From Ulvibacterium sp965228935 (GTDB lineage Bacteria > Bacteroidota > Bacteroidia > Flavobacteriales > Flavobacteriaceae), in the NCBI RefSeq assembly GCF_965228935.1, contig NZ_OZ245846.1:3658001-3722000 (forward strand): a DNA stretch of 64,000 nt, given 5' to 3'. A model generated the notes under the pieces. That model saw only the letters and a list, made by a program, of their open reading frames with translations, ran no database searches and had not been told where the DNA came from. This document shows, piece after piece, positions 36,015 to 46,280 of the stretch (within the stretch, counting starts at the first letter, position 1; every line of letters begins with the position of its first letter). The translations under genes and the position numbers were made by a program.

Positions 36015-37256
36015 ATGGATTATTTTGTTATTACGAGCGTCCTGGTATTCATTTCGGCCCTCTTCGGCTACATCAATGTTCGCTTTGTAAAATTACCCAA
36101 TACCATTGGGCTTACCGTAATCACAATTTTCTTTACGATAATCATTTTTTTGCTAAGCTATATAGATGATACCCTGCTCAATGCGGAACGTTTTATCATT
36201 ACCCATATCGACTTCAAGACTGTATTGCTAGATATCATGCTGAGTTTCTTGTTGTTCGCGGGAGCCTTACATACCGATCTACAAAAGCTAAAGGAACAGC
36301 GTTGGCCCGTACTGGCCTTCGCCACCTTCGGAGTATTGGTATCCACTTTTTTAATAGGCGGATCGGTCTACTTCGTCCTTATGGCCTTGGGCCTTCAGGT
36401 GAAATTCATTTATTGTTTATTGTTCGGGGCGTTGATTTCCCCAACAGATCCCATTGCCGTACTCGGGATCTTAAAGAAAGCAGGGGCCCCAAAAAAATTG
36501 GAAATCAAGATAGTTGGGGAATCCCTGTTCAATGATGGGGTAGGCGTGGTTATTTTCTTGACAATTTTTGGACTGGCCAGCGGTACTGGAAACGGTTTCT
36601 CCATAAATGAGGTGCTGGAATTGTTTATTGTGGAAGTTTTTGGCGGGCTACTCCTGGGGGGCTTGTTGGGCTGGCTTACCTATAGGCTTATGCGAAGTAT
36701 AGATGATTACAATATAGAGGTTATCCTTACCCTTGCCGCCGTTATGACCGGTACGGTCTTGGCCCAATATCTCCATGTTTCCGCTCCTTTGGCCATGGTA
36801 GTGGCCGGGTTGATCGTGGGAGGCGATAAAACCAGGGAGGCAGCCATGTCCGAGTTAACCGAGGATTATGTGGACAAGTTCTGGGAGCTTATCGATATTT
36901 TGCTCAATACCATACTCTTTGTACTTATTGGGATGGAAATTTTGGTGCTGGATTTGGAACCAAAATACATCGTAGCGGGTCTTTTGGTTATCCCCATAGG
37001 ATTGATCTGTCGCTATCTATCCCTTATTTTACCGGTTCAATTGTTCGAAAAAAAACTGGATTTTGTCCCTAATACCAATCTCATTATGACCTGGGGCGGA
37101 CTTAGGGGCGCCATTTCCATTGCATTGGCCCTGGGATTGACCGACGCCATGGAACGGGATCTATTCCTGGTGGTCACCTATATAGTGGTCATTTTCTCGA
37201 TTGTAATCCAAGGACTTACGGTGGAGAAATTGATAAGGAAACTTAAATTAAATTGA
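36015..37256 (+). CDS. Sodium/proton antiporter, NhaP (CPA1) type
   Basis: 413 residues with 12 or so membrane spans, the motif ALISPTDPIAVLGILKKAGA and the active-site ESLFNDGVGVVIF, where the Asn-Asp pair is typical of CPA1 cation-proton antiporters, followed by GLRGAISIALALGL. The C-terminal cytoplasmic regulatory tail of some relatives is missing. It exchanges sodium or potassium for protons at the inner membrane. The RND efflux operon begins 38 bases after its stop, on the same strand, so they may be co-transcribed. Confidence 0.92.
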   Translation: MDYFVITSVLVFISALFGYINVRFVKLPNTIGLTVITIFFTIIIFLLSYIDDTLLNAERFIITHIDFKTVLLDIMLSFLLFAGALHTDLQKLKEQRWPVLAFATFGVLVSTFLIGGSVYFVLMALGLQVKFIYCLLFGALISPTDPIAVLGILKKAGAPKKLEIKIVGESLFNDGVGVVIFLTIFGLASGTGNGFSINEVLELFIVEVFGGLLLGGLLGWLTYRLMRSIDDYNIEVILTLAAVMTGTVLAQYLHVSAPLAMVVAGLIVGGDKTREAAMSELTEDYVDKFWELIDILLNTILFVLIGMEILVLDLEPKYIVAGLLVIPIGLICRYLSLILPVQLFEKKLDFVPNTNLIMTWGGLRGAISIALALGLTDAMERDLFLVVTYIVVIFSIVIQGLTVEKLIRKLKLN

Positions 37257-37294
37257 CATCAACCTTGCTGTAATACAGCCAAAGCATATAAATT

Positions 37295-39621
37295 ATGAGA
37301 AAACATTTGGTTTTTATACTGTTTTTGGCCGGCTTTTGCTGCTGGTCCCAGACTAAAAAAACCTATTCGATAGGAATGCTGGTAGATGTGAGCACTCCAG
37401 AGACCGAGGTGCTTTTACAACGATTAAAGACAGAGGTAAGTGCCGTTGTGGGGGAGGATGCCGAGATTATCTTTCCGGCGGAATACCAATTGGTGCACAA
37501 TTATGATGTAGCGCTTGCCCGTAAAAATTACCAGAGCTTGATAAATAGCGAGGCGGATATCTTGATTGCCTTTGGATCGGCGATCAATATTGTAATTCAA
37601 GGCCAAACGAGCCATGCGAAGCCTACGATTCTTTTTGGTTCCGTTGACTCCGATATGACAACTATCGATTTGGAAAACAATACTTCGGGAATCGAAAATT
37701 TGACCTATTTAATGGGGGTTCAATCTTTTGACCAGGATTTGAAGACCTTAAAGGAGTTAACGGATTTTACCCATGTGGGTGTCGCGATAGAGGCCGGAAT
37801 AGCTTCCGTATTGCCCTTGGATAAGACTGTTGGCGATATTTTAAAGGGAAGCGGAACCGACTATACCATTATCCCATTCACCAGCGTGGAGGATATTGTT
37901 GCCGGAATGGAAAATCTGGATGCACTGTATTTGGCAGGGGGCTTTTTTCTTATGGACGAACAAATAAAAATGTTAAGTGATATACTGATAGATAAGGGTA
38001 TACCATCATTTACCGGTACCGGTCCCGGGGATGTGGAACTTGGTCTGATGGCCACCAACAATAGCGATGATAATATAAATCAATTTTTTAGGCGTATCGC
38101 CCTTACCATTGAGGCCTATGTAAATGGAACCCCCTTGTCCGAACAAAATGTCTTTATCGATTTTGAACAGCGGTTGACCGCAAATTTCCATACGATGCAA
38201 AAATTGGGCATACCGGTTCGTTATAGTCTCATCGCACAAACCGATTTTGTAGGGGAGTTCAAAAACCCCTTATCCCAAAAAACCTATTCGCTGCTGGATA
38301 TTCTCAACGAGAATTTTGAACGAAACCTATCCCTACAATCCCAACAAAAGGATGTGGAGCTGAGCCAGCAGGATGTAAAAACGGCAAAGAGCAATTATTA
38401 TCCGGATATCACTGCCAATGCATCATTTACCAATGTGGATGAAAGTGTGGCTTTTGCACCACTTTCCCCGGAGTTCTCCACGGATGGAAGTATACAATTG
38501 ACCCAGACCATCTATTCAGAGGCCGCCAATGCGAACATCACCGTTCAAAAGAATCTTCAAAAGGCCCAGGAAGCCAATTTTAACGCGGCCCAGCTCGATG
38601 CGGTATTGGAAGCCTCCAATCTGTATTTCAATGCTTTGGTCAGTAAAGTAAATGTAAGGATCCAGAACCAGAACCTACAATTGACCAAGGAGAACTTAAA
38701 GCTGGCCAAACAGAATTACGAAGCGGGACAGTCCGGCAAATCGATATGTTGCGTTTTCAGAGCCAAATGGCACAGAATACCCAAACTATGATAGAAGCGG
38801 TGAACCAATTGGATCAGGCTTTTATAAGTATCAATCAATTATTGAACAACCCCATAGATTTTGAGTTAGACGTAGAGGAAGCCGAACTGGGTAAAGACGT
38901 TTTTGCAGAGTACAATTATACACAGCTCGCTGAAATATTGGATAATCCCTTATTGAAGGATCCATTTGTTGCTTTTTTGATCGATGAGGCCAAAAACAAT
39001 TCCCCGGAATTGGTATCCTTGGACCATAACTTAAAGGCAGTTGAGCGCAATTTTCGATTAAGCTCCTTTGGGCGTTTGGTTCCAACAGTGGCCCTGCAGG
39101 GCAATTACAACCAGAACTTTAACCAATGGGGGGTAGGGAGTACGGACCTTGATCCGGCCAACAATTATAACGTGGGCGTCAATATATCGGTACCCATTTT
39201 CAATCAGTTCCGGAATAACATTAATAAACAGACCGCCAAAATACAACAGGACCAACTGGAAATCAATATACAAAATACGGAACTGGCCATTGAGAGCAAC
39301 GTGAGTACGGGGGTTCTGAACCTGTTCAACCAAATTTCCAACATACGACTTTCCGAAGTATCCGTGAACGCGGCAAGGGATGCGTTGGAACTGGTGCAGA
39401 CCTCGTATTCCGAAGGTGCCGTAAGCATTATTCAGTTGATCGATGCCCAAAACAATTACCTACAAGCGCAGTTGGCGCAAGCCAGTGCCACCTATAACTT
39501 TTTATTGACCGCCATTCAGTTGGAACGTTTTATGGGATACAACTTTTTATTGCATACCGAGGAGGAGAACAATGCCTTTAGGCAACGATTTACGGAATTT
39601 CTGGACGCTAATTTTGATTAA
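37295..39621 (+). pseudogene. TolC-family outer membrane factor fused to periplasmic binding domain, frameshifted
   Basis: Two overlapping frames, 37295-38791 and from 38746 to 39621, together make one 775-residue protein. Residues 1-18 are a signal peptide; about 20-330 resemble an ABC-type substrate-binding domain (PF04392-like: YSIGMLVDVSTPETEVLLQR, DILIAFGSA, ALYLAGGFF); the rest is the TolC helical barrel (NENFERNLSLQSQQKDVELS, FNQFRNNINKQ, SYSEGAVSIIQLIDAQ). The frames join at about 38735-38738: NYEAGQSG continues as QIDMLRFQSQ only if one base is restored near GGCAAA. No slippery heptamer is visible, so this is a mutation or sequencing error rather than programmed shifting. The pump and adaptor genes downstream look intact. 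Confidence 0.82.
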
Positions 39622-39642
39622 TAATAGCTATATACAAAAGAT

Positions 39643-40734
39643 ATGATACTATACCGACCCTTTAGAAAAATACCTGTTTGGGCGACCCTTTTAGGGATTG
39701 TGGCCTGCGGGGGCGAGAAACAGGTAAAGGAAGAATTCGTAAGACCTGTGGAATATGTTGAGGTTTCCTATGATAACGGAGGTAAGGAGCGGACCTTTAG
39801 CGGTACCGCTAGAACGGAAAAGATTATTAACCTGAGTTTTAGGAATACTGGCATTTTAATGCAATTGGATATGCGATTGGGCCAATCGGTAAAGAAGGGA
39901 CAATTATTGGGAAAATTGGACAATGTGGAATCCCGGTTGAATTACGAACGATCCGTCTCTTCCTTGAACAGCGCCGAATCCCAAATGAACACGGCCAAAC
40001 TTTCACTGGATCGGTTTCGGGTCTTGTATGAAAAGGGAAGCGCCTCGTTGACCGATTTTGAATCGGCCAAGAACTCCTACAAGACGGCACAGCAAAGCTA
40101 CGAGTCTGCCAAGAGAAGTGTTTCCATACAACAGGAGCAGGTCAATTATGGGTATTTGTATGCGCCAGAGGATGGCGTAATCACTTCTGTCACCGCTGAA
40201 GTAGATGAGAACATAAGCCCGGGACAGACCGTTGCCATCTTAAACGCGGGAACCGAAATGGAAATAGCGTTAGGTCTTCCGGAGAGTATTATCAACGAGG
40301 TGCACTTGGATATGCCCGTGCGCATTACATTGCCTTCGGTAGCCGACAAGACGTTTATAGGAAAGGTAACCGAACTATCACCGGCGGTGGATACCAATAC
40401 GGCCACCTATCCTACCCGGGTGAAGTTGGATGAGGCCACGGAGGAAATCAAAACCGGTATGGCCGCCAGCGTCACTTTTGAACTGGATGAGAACAAAAAT
40501 GAGGGCAATGCACTTCGCATTCCGGCCCATGCTGTTGGGGAGGATAGTTCCGGAAGGTTTGTATACGTCATAGAGGAGGAAGACGAAAAATCCGTTGTCA
40601 AGAAAAATCCGATAAAAGTAGGCGGTCTAAACTCCGATGGATTTGAGGTCGTACAAGGACTTAAAGTAGGGCAAAGGATTGCTACGGCCGGTCTACAAAC
40701 ATTGTTGGATGGCCAGCATGTCTCTTTACAATAA
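39643..40734 (+). CDS. RND efflux periplasmic adaptor (MFP), lipoprotein
   Basis: 363 residues: lipobox VACG (Cys about 23), membrane-fusion-protein beta strand TFSGTARTEKIINLSFRNTG, lipoyl half-motif GQSVKKGQLLGKLDNVESRL, an alpha-hairpin (about 100-170), second lipoyl segment YLYAPEDGVITSVTAEVDEN, and a C-terminal barrel with GMAASVTFELDE. It bridges the RND pump to its TolC partner in the periplasm. It lies 21 bases after the outer membrane factor and 28 before the pump. Confidence 0.93.
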   Translation: MILYRPFRKIPVWATLLGIVACGGEKQVKEEFVRPVEYVEVSYDNGGKERTFSGTARTEKIINLSFRNTGILMQLDMRLGQSVKKGQLLGKLDNVESRLNYERSVSSLNSAESQMNTAKLSLDRFRVLYEKGSASLTDFESAKNSYKTAQQSYESAKRSVSIQQEQVNYGYLYAPEDGVITSVTAEVDENISPGQTVAILNAGTEMEIALGLPESIINEVHLDMPVRITLPSVADKTFIGKVTELSPAVDTNTATYPTRVKLDEATEEIKTGMAASVTFELDENKNEGNALRIPAHAVGEDSSGRFVYVIEEEDEKSVVKKNPIKVGGLNSDGFEVVQGLKVGQRIATAGLQTLLDGQHVSLQ

Positions 40735-40762
40735 TACCCTAAGAGCCTAAAAAGAAAAACCA

Positions 40763-43700
40763 ATGAACCTTACCCAATTTTCGATAAATAAAAACAGGAT
40801 CACGTTCACCATCCTAGGCACTATTATGTTGTTGGGCATAACCCTATATCAGTCACTGCCCAGGGATAGTATGCCCCCGTATACCGTACGAGTGGCGACG
40901 GTAGTCTCCTTCTTTCCGGGAGCCAGTCCGGAACGTGTGGAGCTCTTGGTTACGGACAAGATAGAAAAAGTGGCCCAAGAGTTACCGGAACTTAAAGAGG
41001 TGACAAGTACCTCTAGAACCGAACTTTCCGTGGTTTCCGTAACCCTAAAGGATGAGGTGGCACCAGAAGATATGCAGGCCGTTTGGGATCGTTTGAGAAG
41101 AAAATTGAGTGCCATAGAAGGTTTACCCCAAGGCGTAACTCCTGATCTTAAGGACGACGGCGTCGGGGAGGTCTATGGTATTGTGGTAGGGATGACCTCC
41201 GATGGGTTTTCCTATTCCCAAATGAAAGAATACATAGATGATATCAAGGACGATTTGATCAAACTTCCCGATGCGGCTAAAGTTGAAGTAGGGGGAGAGC
41301 AAGATGAACGGATTTTTGTGGAGTTTGATAACACCCAATTAAAGGAGTATAACCTGTCTTCCAGCAAATTGCAGAATATTATCGCATCTACCAATATCTT
41401 AAGTAGTGGTGGCCAAATTAACCTTAACGATGAGCGTATAATTTTAGAGCCTACAGGTAATTTCAATTCCTTGGATGATATTAAGGAGACCTTGATTCCT
41501 GTGGGGGCCAACGGTACCCAATTGTTACCCTTGGGAGATATTACCAAGATTACCCAATCCTATATTGATCCACCCAAGCAAAAGGTACGTGTAAATGGTA
41601 AGGATGCCATATCGCTGCATGTAAGCCTTAAGGACGGCTCCAATGTTATACAATTGGGAGAGGACATAGATAGGACCCTGACCAAATGGCGCCAAAAATT
41701 GCCAGTGGGTTTGGAGCTTAGCCGACTGTCCTCCTTGGATACCTATATCGATGCAAAAATCAGTGATTTTGTGGTTAATCTAATGCAATCCATCAGCATT
41801 GTATTGATTGTAATGTTGGTGTTCTTGGGATTACGATCAGGGACCATTATCGCCAGTCTAATCCCAATAGTAGTGGTCATGACCCTTATGCTTATGGGGA
41901 TTATAGGAATGGGGTTAAATCAGGTGACCTTGGCAGCTTTGATCATGGCATTGGGGATGATGGTGGATAATGCCATAGTGGTGGCCGAGACTATAATGGT
42001 GAAGTTGGAGCAAGGCGTTCCTAAAAAACAGGCTGCCGTAGATGCCTGTTCGGAACTGTTCACTCCATTATTGATTTCTACCCTTACCACATCGGCTGCA
42101 TTCCTATCATTTTATTTGGCCGAATCGACTATGGGCGATATCGTAGGCCCTATTTTTGTCGTGATTTCTATGGCACTGCTGTCCTCATGGATTATAGCAC
42201 TTACCGTAATTACCCTATTTTGTTACCTCTTTTTAAAGGTCACGCCAAAATCAGAGAGCAAGGAAAGTTTCATTGACCGCATTATTAATATTCTTAAAGG
42301 ATACTATAAAAACTTGATTCTTAAGGCCCTTGCCCATAAATGGATTGTGCTGATCGGGATTTTTGTGGCCTTTTTCCTTTCCCTTTACGGTTTTACCAAA
42401 ATTGCCTTTGTCTTTTTCCCGGATAGTGATCGAAACATGATTACCGTTGACATCAACCTGCCCTTGGGCACAAAAATCGAAACTACCTCGGATGTAGTTT
42501 TGGAGATCGAAAAATACATTTCCGATTCTCTACAGGTAAACGAAAATAGACCTGATGGTATTGTGGATTGGTCCTCATACATAGGGGAAGGCCCGGAATC
42601 CTATGATTTAGGATATTCCCCGGACGAGGCCAATTCAAGTTATGCCCATTTATTGGTAAACACATCAAACTTTGTGGTCAACAATGCCATGGTAGAGAAA
42701 TTGGACAGTTACTGTTTCCAACATTTTCCCAACGCCGATATCAAGGTAGGTCTTTTGGGCTCAGGTGGTGGTGGGGTACCCATAGAAGTAAAGGTATCCG
42801 GCCCTGATCCGGACATCCTCGCGACCATTGCCAATTCCGTAAAGGGAAGGCTTACCGAAATAAATGGTACGAAAAACGTAAAGGACGATTGGGGTCCAAA
42901 AAGCAAGAAATTCGTTATTGATATTGATCAAAACCGGGCACAGACCGCCGGGGTCTCCAATCAGGATATTGCTACTTCGCTACAGACCGTCCTGGATGGA
43001 TTTCAAACCGGGGAGTATCGGGAAGATGACAAATCCATACCCATTGTTATGCGAAGCGAGGCCAGTCAACAACAAACATTGGAGTCCCTAGAGACCTTGA
43101 ATGTCTATTCGCAGTCATCGGGAAAGAGCATACCTTTGCTTCAAGTGGCCAGTATTATACCCCAATGGCAATATAGCAAGATCAAAAGGTTGGATATTTA
43201 TAGGACCGTAATCGTTTCCAGCGAGCTTCGGGAAGATGCCAATGCTTCGGCCATCACCAATGAAATCAGACCTTGGTTGGATGAACAAAAAACCACCTGG
43301 GGTGCGGATTACGGTTATGAATTTGGGGGTGACGCGGAAAACACTGCAGAAAACATGGGTGCGGTAATACGATATCTGCCCCTTTCCGGTTTCATAATTC
43401 TCCTGTTGTTGATTATTCAATTCAACTCGTTCCGAAAAATGACCATGGTCTGTTTAACCATTCCTTTGGCCATCATAGGTGTGGTTATCGGATTATTGGT
43501 TTTTCAGGAACCTTTTGGCTTTATGCCTTTCCTTGGTGTCATTTCCCTGGCAGGAATAGTGATCAACAACGCCATTGTGCTCATTGACCGCATGGAAATT
43601 GAGCAGAACATCCTTAAAAGGAACGAAAAGGACGCTGTGATAACCGCATGCCTTCAACGATTCAGACCCATCCTTTTGGCGACCTTTACCACGGTTTTGG

Positions 43701-43879
43701 GTTTAATCCCTCTATACCTGAGCGGTGGTGAAATGTGGGAGGGCATGGCCGTTAGCATAATGGTCGGTTTGCTCTTTGGGACGGTCATCACCTTGATTTT
43801 TATCCCCACTTTTTACAGTGCGGTTTACAAAGTGGAGTACAAGGGGTATACTTTTGACCCGGCGCTAATGGAAGACTAG
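40763..43879 (+). CDS. RND family efflux pump
   Basis: 1038 residues, full length for an HAE1/AcrB-type pump. N-terminal transmembrane helix INKNRITFTILGTIMLLGI, porter domain with FFPGASPERVELLVTDKIEK, TM4 relay motif ALGMMVDNAIVVAETI with the proton-carrying Asp, second porter half, and C-terminal FGTVITLIFIPTFYSAVYKV. Two large periplasmic loops are intact. Such pumps expel drugs, bile or lipids using protons; substrate unknown. The potassium-channel gene starts on its last base. Confidence 0.94.
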   Translation: MNLTQFSINKNRITFTILGTIMLLGITLYQSLPRDSMPPYTVRVATVVSFFPGASPERVELLVTDKIEKVAQELPELKEVTSTSRTELSVVSVTLKDEVAPEDMQAVWDRLRRKLSAIEGLPQGVTPDLKDDGVGEVYGIVVGMTSDGFSYSQMKEYIDDIKDDLIKLPDAAKVEVGGEQDERIFVEFDNTQLKEYNLSSSKLQNIIASTNILSSGGQINLNDERIILEPTGNFNSLDDIKETLIPVGANGTQLLPLGDITKITQSYIDPPKQKVRVNGKDAISLHVSLKDGSNVIQLGEDIDRTLTKWRQKLPVGLELSRLSSLDTYIDAKISDFVVNLMQSISIVLIVMLVFLGLRSGTIIASLIPIVVVMTLMLMGIIGMGLNQVTLAALIMALGMMVDNAIVVAETIMVKLEQGVPKKQAAVDACSELFTPLLISTLTTSAAFLSFYLAESTMGDIVGPIFVVISMALLSSWIIALTVITLFCYLFLKVTPKSESKESFIDRIINILKGYYKNLILKALAHKWIVLIGIFVAFFLSLYGFTKIAFVFFPDSDRNMITVDINLPLGTKIETTSDVVLEIEKYISDSLQVNENRPDGIVDWSSYIGEGPESYDLGYSPDEANSSYAHLLVNTSNFVVNNAMVEKLDSYCFQHFPNADIKVGLLGSGGGGVPIEVKVSGPDPDILATIANSVKGRLTEINGTKNVKDDWGPKSKKFVIDIDQNRAQTAGVSNQDIATSLQTVLDGFQTGEYREDDKSIPIVMRSEASQQQTLESLETLNVYSQSSGKSIPLLQVASIIPQWQYSKIKRLDIYRTVIVSSELREDANASAITNEIRPWLDEQKTTWGADYGYEFGGDAENTAENMGAVIRYLPLSGFIILLLLIIQFNSFRKMTMVCLTIPLAIIGVVIGLLVFQEPFGFMPFLGVISLAGIVINNAIVLIDRMEIEQNILKRNEKDAVITACLQRFRPILLATFTTVLGLIPLYLSGGEMWEGMAVSIMVGLLFGTVITLIFIPTFYSAVYKVEYKGYTFDPALMED

Positions 43880-44550
43880 TGATCGATAAATTGTATCATA
43901 TCCGATTTGAGCTGTTCTTTTTGAGTATGCTCCTTATTCTGTTCGGTTCCCTACTTTTTCCCGTTATCATTTTTCAGGAAGAGATCATACACATTTTTTT
44001 TCTGGTGAACATTCTGTCCGGTATTCTTTTGGTCTCAAAAACCCGAAAGTTTTTATTGGGCTACCTGATCCTATTCATATTGGGAGTATCGTTTTTTGCA
44101 TATACCCTGGTACAAAAATTAAGTATAGAGGCGGATTATCAAGTGGTTAGGCTTGCTATTTACACACTATTTTATGCCTTGGTCACCTTGGAAATCATTC
44201 GGCAGGTCTGGCATGCCAAAAAAGTGGGTAAAAATGTCATTATAGGCTTAATGAGTGCCTATATTTCTTTGGGTCTGTTAGCCTTTTTTATGTTCTTGTC
44301 CATTGAACTTATTCACCCTTCCTCCTTTTCCGGAAGCGGAATTACAGGAACCATTGAGCAAAAATCCGATGCGTTGCTTTATTTCAGTTACATCACCCTA
44401 CTTACTATTGGTTATGGGGATATTGTGCCCCTGACCCCGATTGCACAAAAGGCTACGGTTTTAGCGGGATTAATAGGTCAGTTTTATATCGTTATCATAA
44501 CTGCAGTGGTAGTGGAGAAGTACATCATGAACAAAAAAGGGAATACCTGA
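43879..44550 (+). CDS. Potassium ion channel, two-TM pore type, N-terminally extended
   Basis: 223 residues starting with GTG at 43879, sharing its first base with the pump stop codon. Four hydrophobic spans precede a pore block with selectivity filter TLLTIGYGDIVPLTP and a last helix YIVIITAVVVEKYIMN. This is an Ion_trans_2-type channel with an extra N-terminal membrane module. The 1-base overlap implies tight translational coupling to the RND pump, an uncommon partner for a channel; both use ion gradients. Start chosen because no other start lies upstream of the first span. Confidence 0.88.
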   Translation: MIDKLYHIRFELFFLSMLLILFGSLLFPVIIFQEEIIHIFFLVNILSGILLVSKTRKFLLGYLILFILGVSFFAYTLVQKLSIEADYQVVRLAIYTLFYALVTLEIIRQVWHAKKVGKNVIIGLMSAYISLGLLAFFMFLSIELIHPSSFSGSGITGTIEQKSDALLYFSYITLLTIGYGDIVPLTPIAQKATVLAGLIGQFYIVIITAVVVEKYIMNKKGNT

Positions 44551-44566
44551 ATTTTAAACACCATTG

Positions 44567-46198
44567 TTATTTTTCCCTTTTTCGTTTTCCGAGTGGATAG
44601 ACAGAATTTATGATTCCCGATTCAATGGACTTAAAGAGAAAATTTCCAAATCCTTTGTATTCCACCCGATTAAAATCAATAGCTCCCGCCATGGTTCTTC
44701 CACTTCTTGAAGGGTTTGAAGATCGTACTGCCTGATTGGCAAAAAAGGAAACGGTCTTATTCTTTTCAGTTTGATTTTTCTTGAACACGGCGGCTTGTAG
44801 ATCGTCATATAACATGGTAAGGCTTCCTTCAGCATGAAGGGAATTGGCTTTGCCTTTAAAGGTCATCCCCTTGAGGTTGCCCTTTTCAAACTTAATGCCG
44901 GATGTTGGGAGCAATACAGGGTTAAAGGACTGAAAGGTGGTGCTGCCCGTTGAACCGCTGAAATAAAAATCATCACTGGACTCAAAATCCGGGAAAGCAA
45001 GCACCAACTCCAAGGGTAAATTCCCAAAGACCTCGCAATCCATGGAAATATTCAACGAACTACTGCCCTGTTTCTGTTCAGCTCTGTTTATGTTCAGATA
45101 CAGGTTTCTCATGGGTACATTCAATGGCTTTCCGTGATTTTCAGTTTTTTCCGTATAATCCAGGGATGCTTCCCTAAAGACCATTGTTTTAAAATAAAAC
45201 CGATCCCCAATGTCCCTTAGTAATTCCGATGGTAGTTTTGGTCTTTTGCTTTTGTTCCAAGGTCTACTGTTATCCTTATAGATTACAAACTTTGGGCTTT
45301 CTAAAATGAGACTGTCCAAATGTACCCCTTGGTTAAAGAAAAGCTTTTCAATGGCCAAACCGTATACGGTTACATTAGGCAACAGGGATTCGGTAATGGT
45401 TGTGTTATAACGGTATTTGGATCCCAGCTTCTCTTTGGGAAGCATTGGCCCATAGGACACATTCTTCATTTTTAACAGTCCCTTTTTAGCATTGAACTGT
45501 ACGTCGCCCAATTCAAGATCATATTCCTTTTGGGCGAGGCCAAGCCTTTGATTGGATAATCGCAAGCTTAAATCATCCGTATTGATGCTGAACAGGCTAG
45601 GGATATTGGGTCGCTTTTGCAATCGTATCCCGTCAATTTCAAATTCCTTTAGGGTATAGGAGGCCAAGGTATCCCGATCGGCTTGGGTCAAGGTGAAGGA
45701 GAAGTCACTTACAAAAAATCTACCTAACTTAATTTCCTTCAGTTTACTGAGCAGAATTGTCCTTTCGGATTTATTTTCATTTTGTACGCGGAATCTATGG
45801 TCGGTAGCGGATTTTTTTTGGTACAAGACCTCAATTCCATTGACACCCATACTTTCGATTACTAAATGTTTGCGCAAAACTATGGCGAATGCATTGAGCC
45901 CTTTCATTTGCAAACTTTGAACGAAGATATGTGGATGTTCAAAACTATCCCGTACTTCTCCTGAAGTGGATACACTGTCCGGTATTAGGGACAAGTTTTG
46001 AAATTCGGCCGAACTTTTTAACAAGGAAAGCTCAAGATTGTCGAATGCAAAGGTATAAGGCCGGGTATTATTAAAATGGACGATTTCCGCCTGTATCAAA
46101 TTACGGATCCGTTTTTTGACCCCTACTGTTCCCAGGGCTATGACCATTCCCAAAAGAAGGGTACCTATTACCAATTTTGATGTCTTGCCCAAGGTCAT
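44567..46198 (-). CDS. AsmA/DUF748-like envelope protein
   Basis: 543 residues: N-terminal membrane anchor (TSKLVIGTLLLGMVIALGTV), then long alternating beta-strand text with repeated D/N-x-L-x-L strands (FDNLELSLLKSSAEFQNLSL, LKMKNVSYGP, LYLNINRAEQKQG) and a basic C-terminal tail (PLGKRKREK). This is the design of AsmA, TamB and DUF748 proteins, which are periplasmic lipid-transfer or outer-membrane assembly factors. It is convergent with the channel gene across 16 bases. The precise subfamily is uncertain. Confidence 0.65.
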   Translation of the reverse strand: MTLGKTSKLVIGTLLLGMVIALGTVGVKKRIRNLIQAEIVHFNNTRPYTFAFDNLELSLLKSSAEFQNLSLIPDSVSTSGEVRDSFEHPHIFVQSLQMKGLNAFAIVLRKHLVIESMGVNGIEVLYQKKSATDHRFRVQNENKSERTILLSKLKEIKLGRFFVSDFSFTLTQADRDTLASYTLKEFEIDGIRLQKRPNIPSLFSINTDDLSLRLSNQRLGLAQKEYDLELGDVQFNAKKGLLKMKNVSYGPMLPKEKLGSKYRYNTTITESLLPNVTVYGLAIEKLFFNQGVHLDSLILESPKFVIYKDNSRPWNKSKRPKLPSELLRDIGDRFYFKTMVFREASLDYTEKTENHGKPLNVPMRNLYLNINRAEQKQGSSSLNISMDCEVFGNLPLELVLAFPDFESSDDFYFSGSTGSTTFQSFNPVLLPTSGIKFEKGNLKGMTFKGKANSLHAEGSLTMLYDDLQAAVFKKNQTEKNKTVSFFANQAVRSSNPSRSGRTMAGAIDFNRVEYKGFGNFLFKSIESGIINSVYPLGKRKREK

Positions 46199-46252
46199 TT
46201 AGCTAAATTTATGGGTCCGGCCTTAAGATACTTATTATTGGGACACCAAATG

Positions 46253-46280
46253 AAAATGTCCCATCACAATGGATGGGACA
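46253..46280 (-). terminator. Terminator hairpin
   Basis: TGTCCCATC (46257-46265) pairs with GATGGGACA (46272-46280), 9 bp with a 6-base loop; on the minus strand it is followed by TTTTC. It lies 85 bases after the lipoprotein gene at 46365-47006. The upstream arm on the minus strand belongs to the duplicated 58-base unit. Confidence 0.75.

Noticed and set aside
38735..38745. Programmed ribosomal frameshift in the TolC-like gene
   Set aside because: No slippery heptamer at the junction and no such recoding is known for TolC genes; mutation or sequencing error is simpler.
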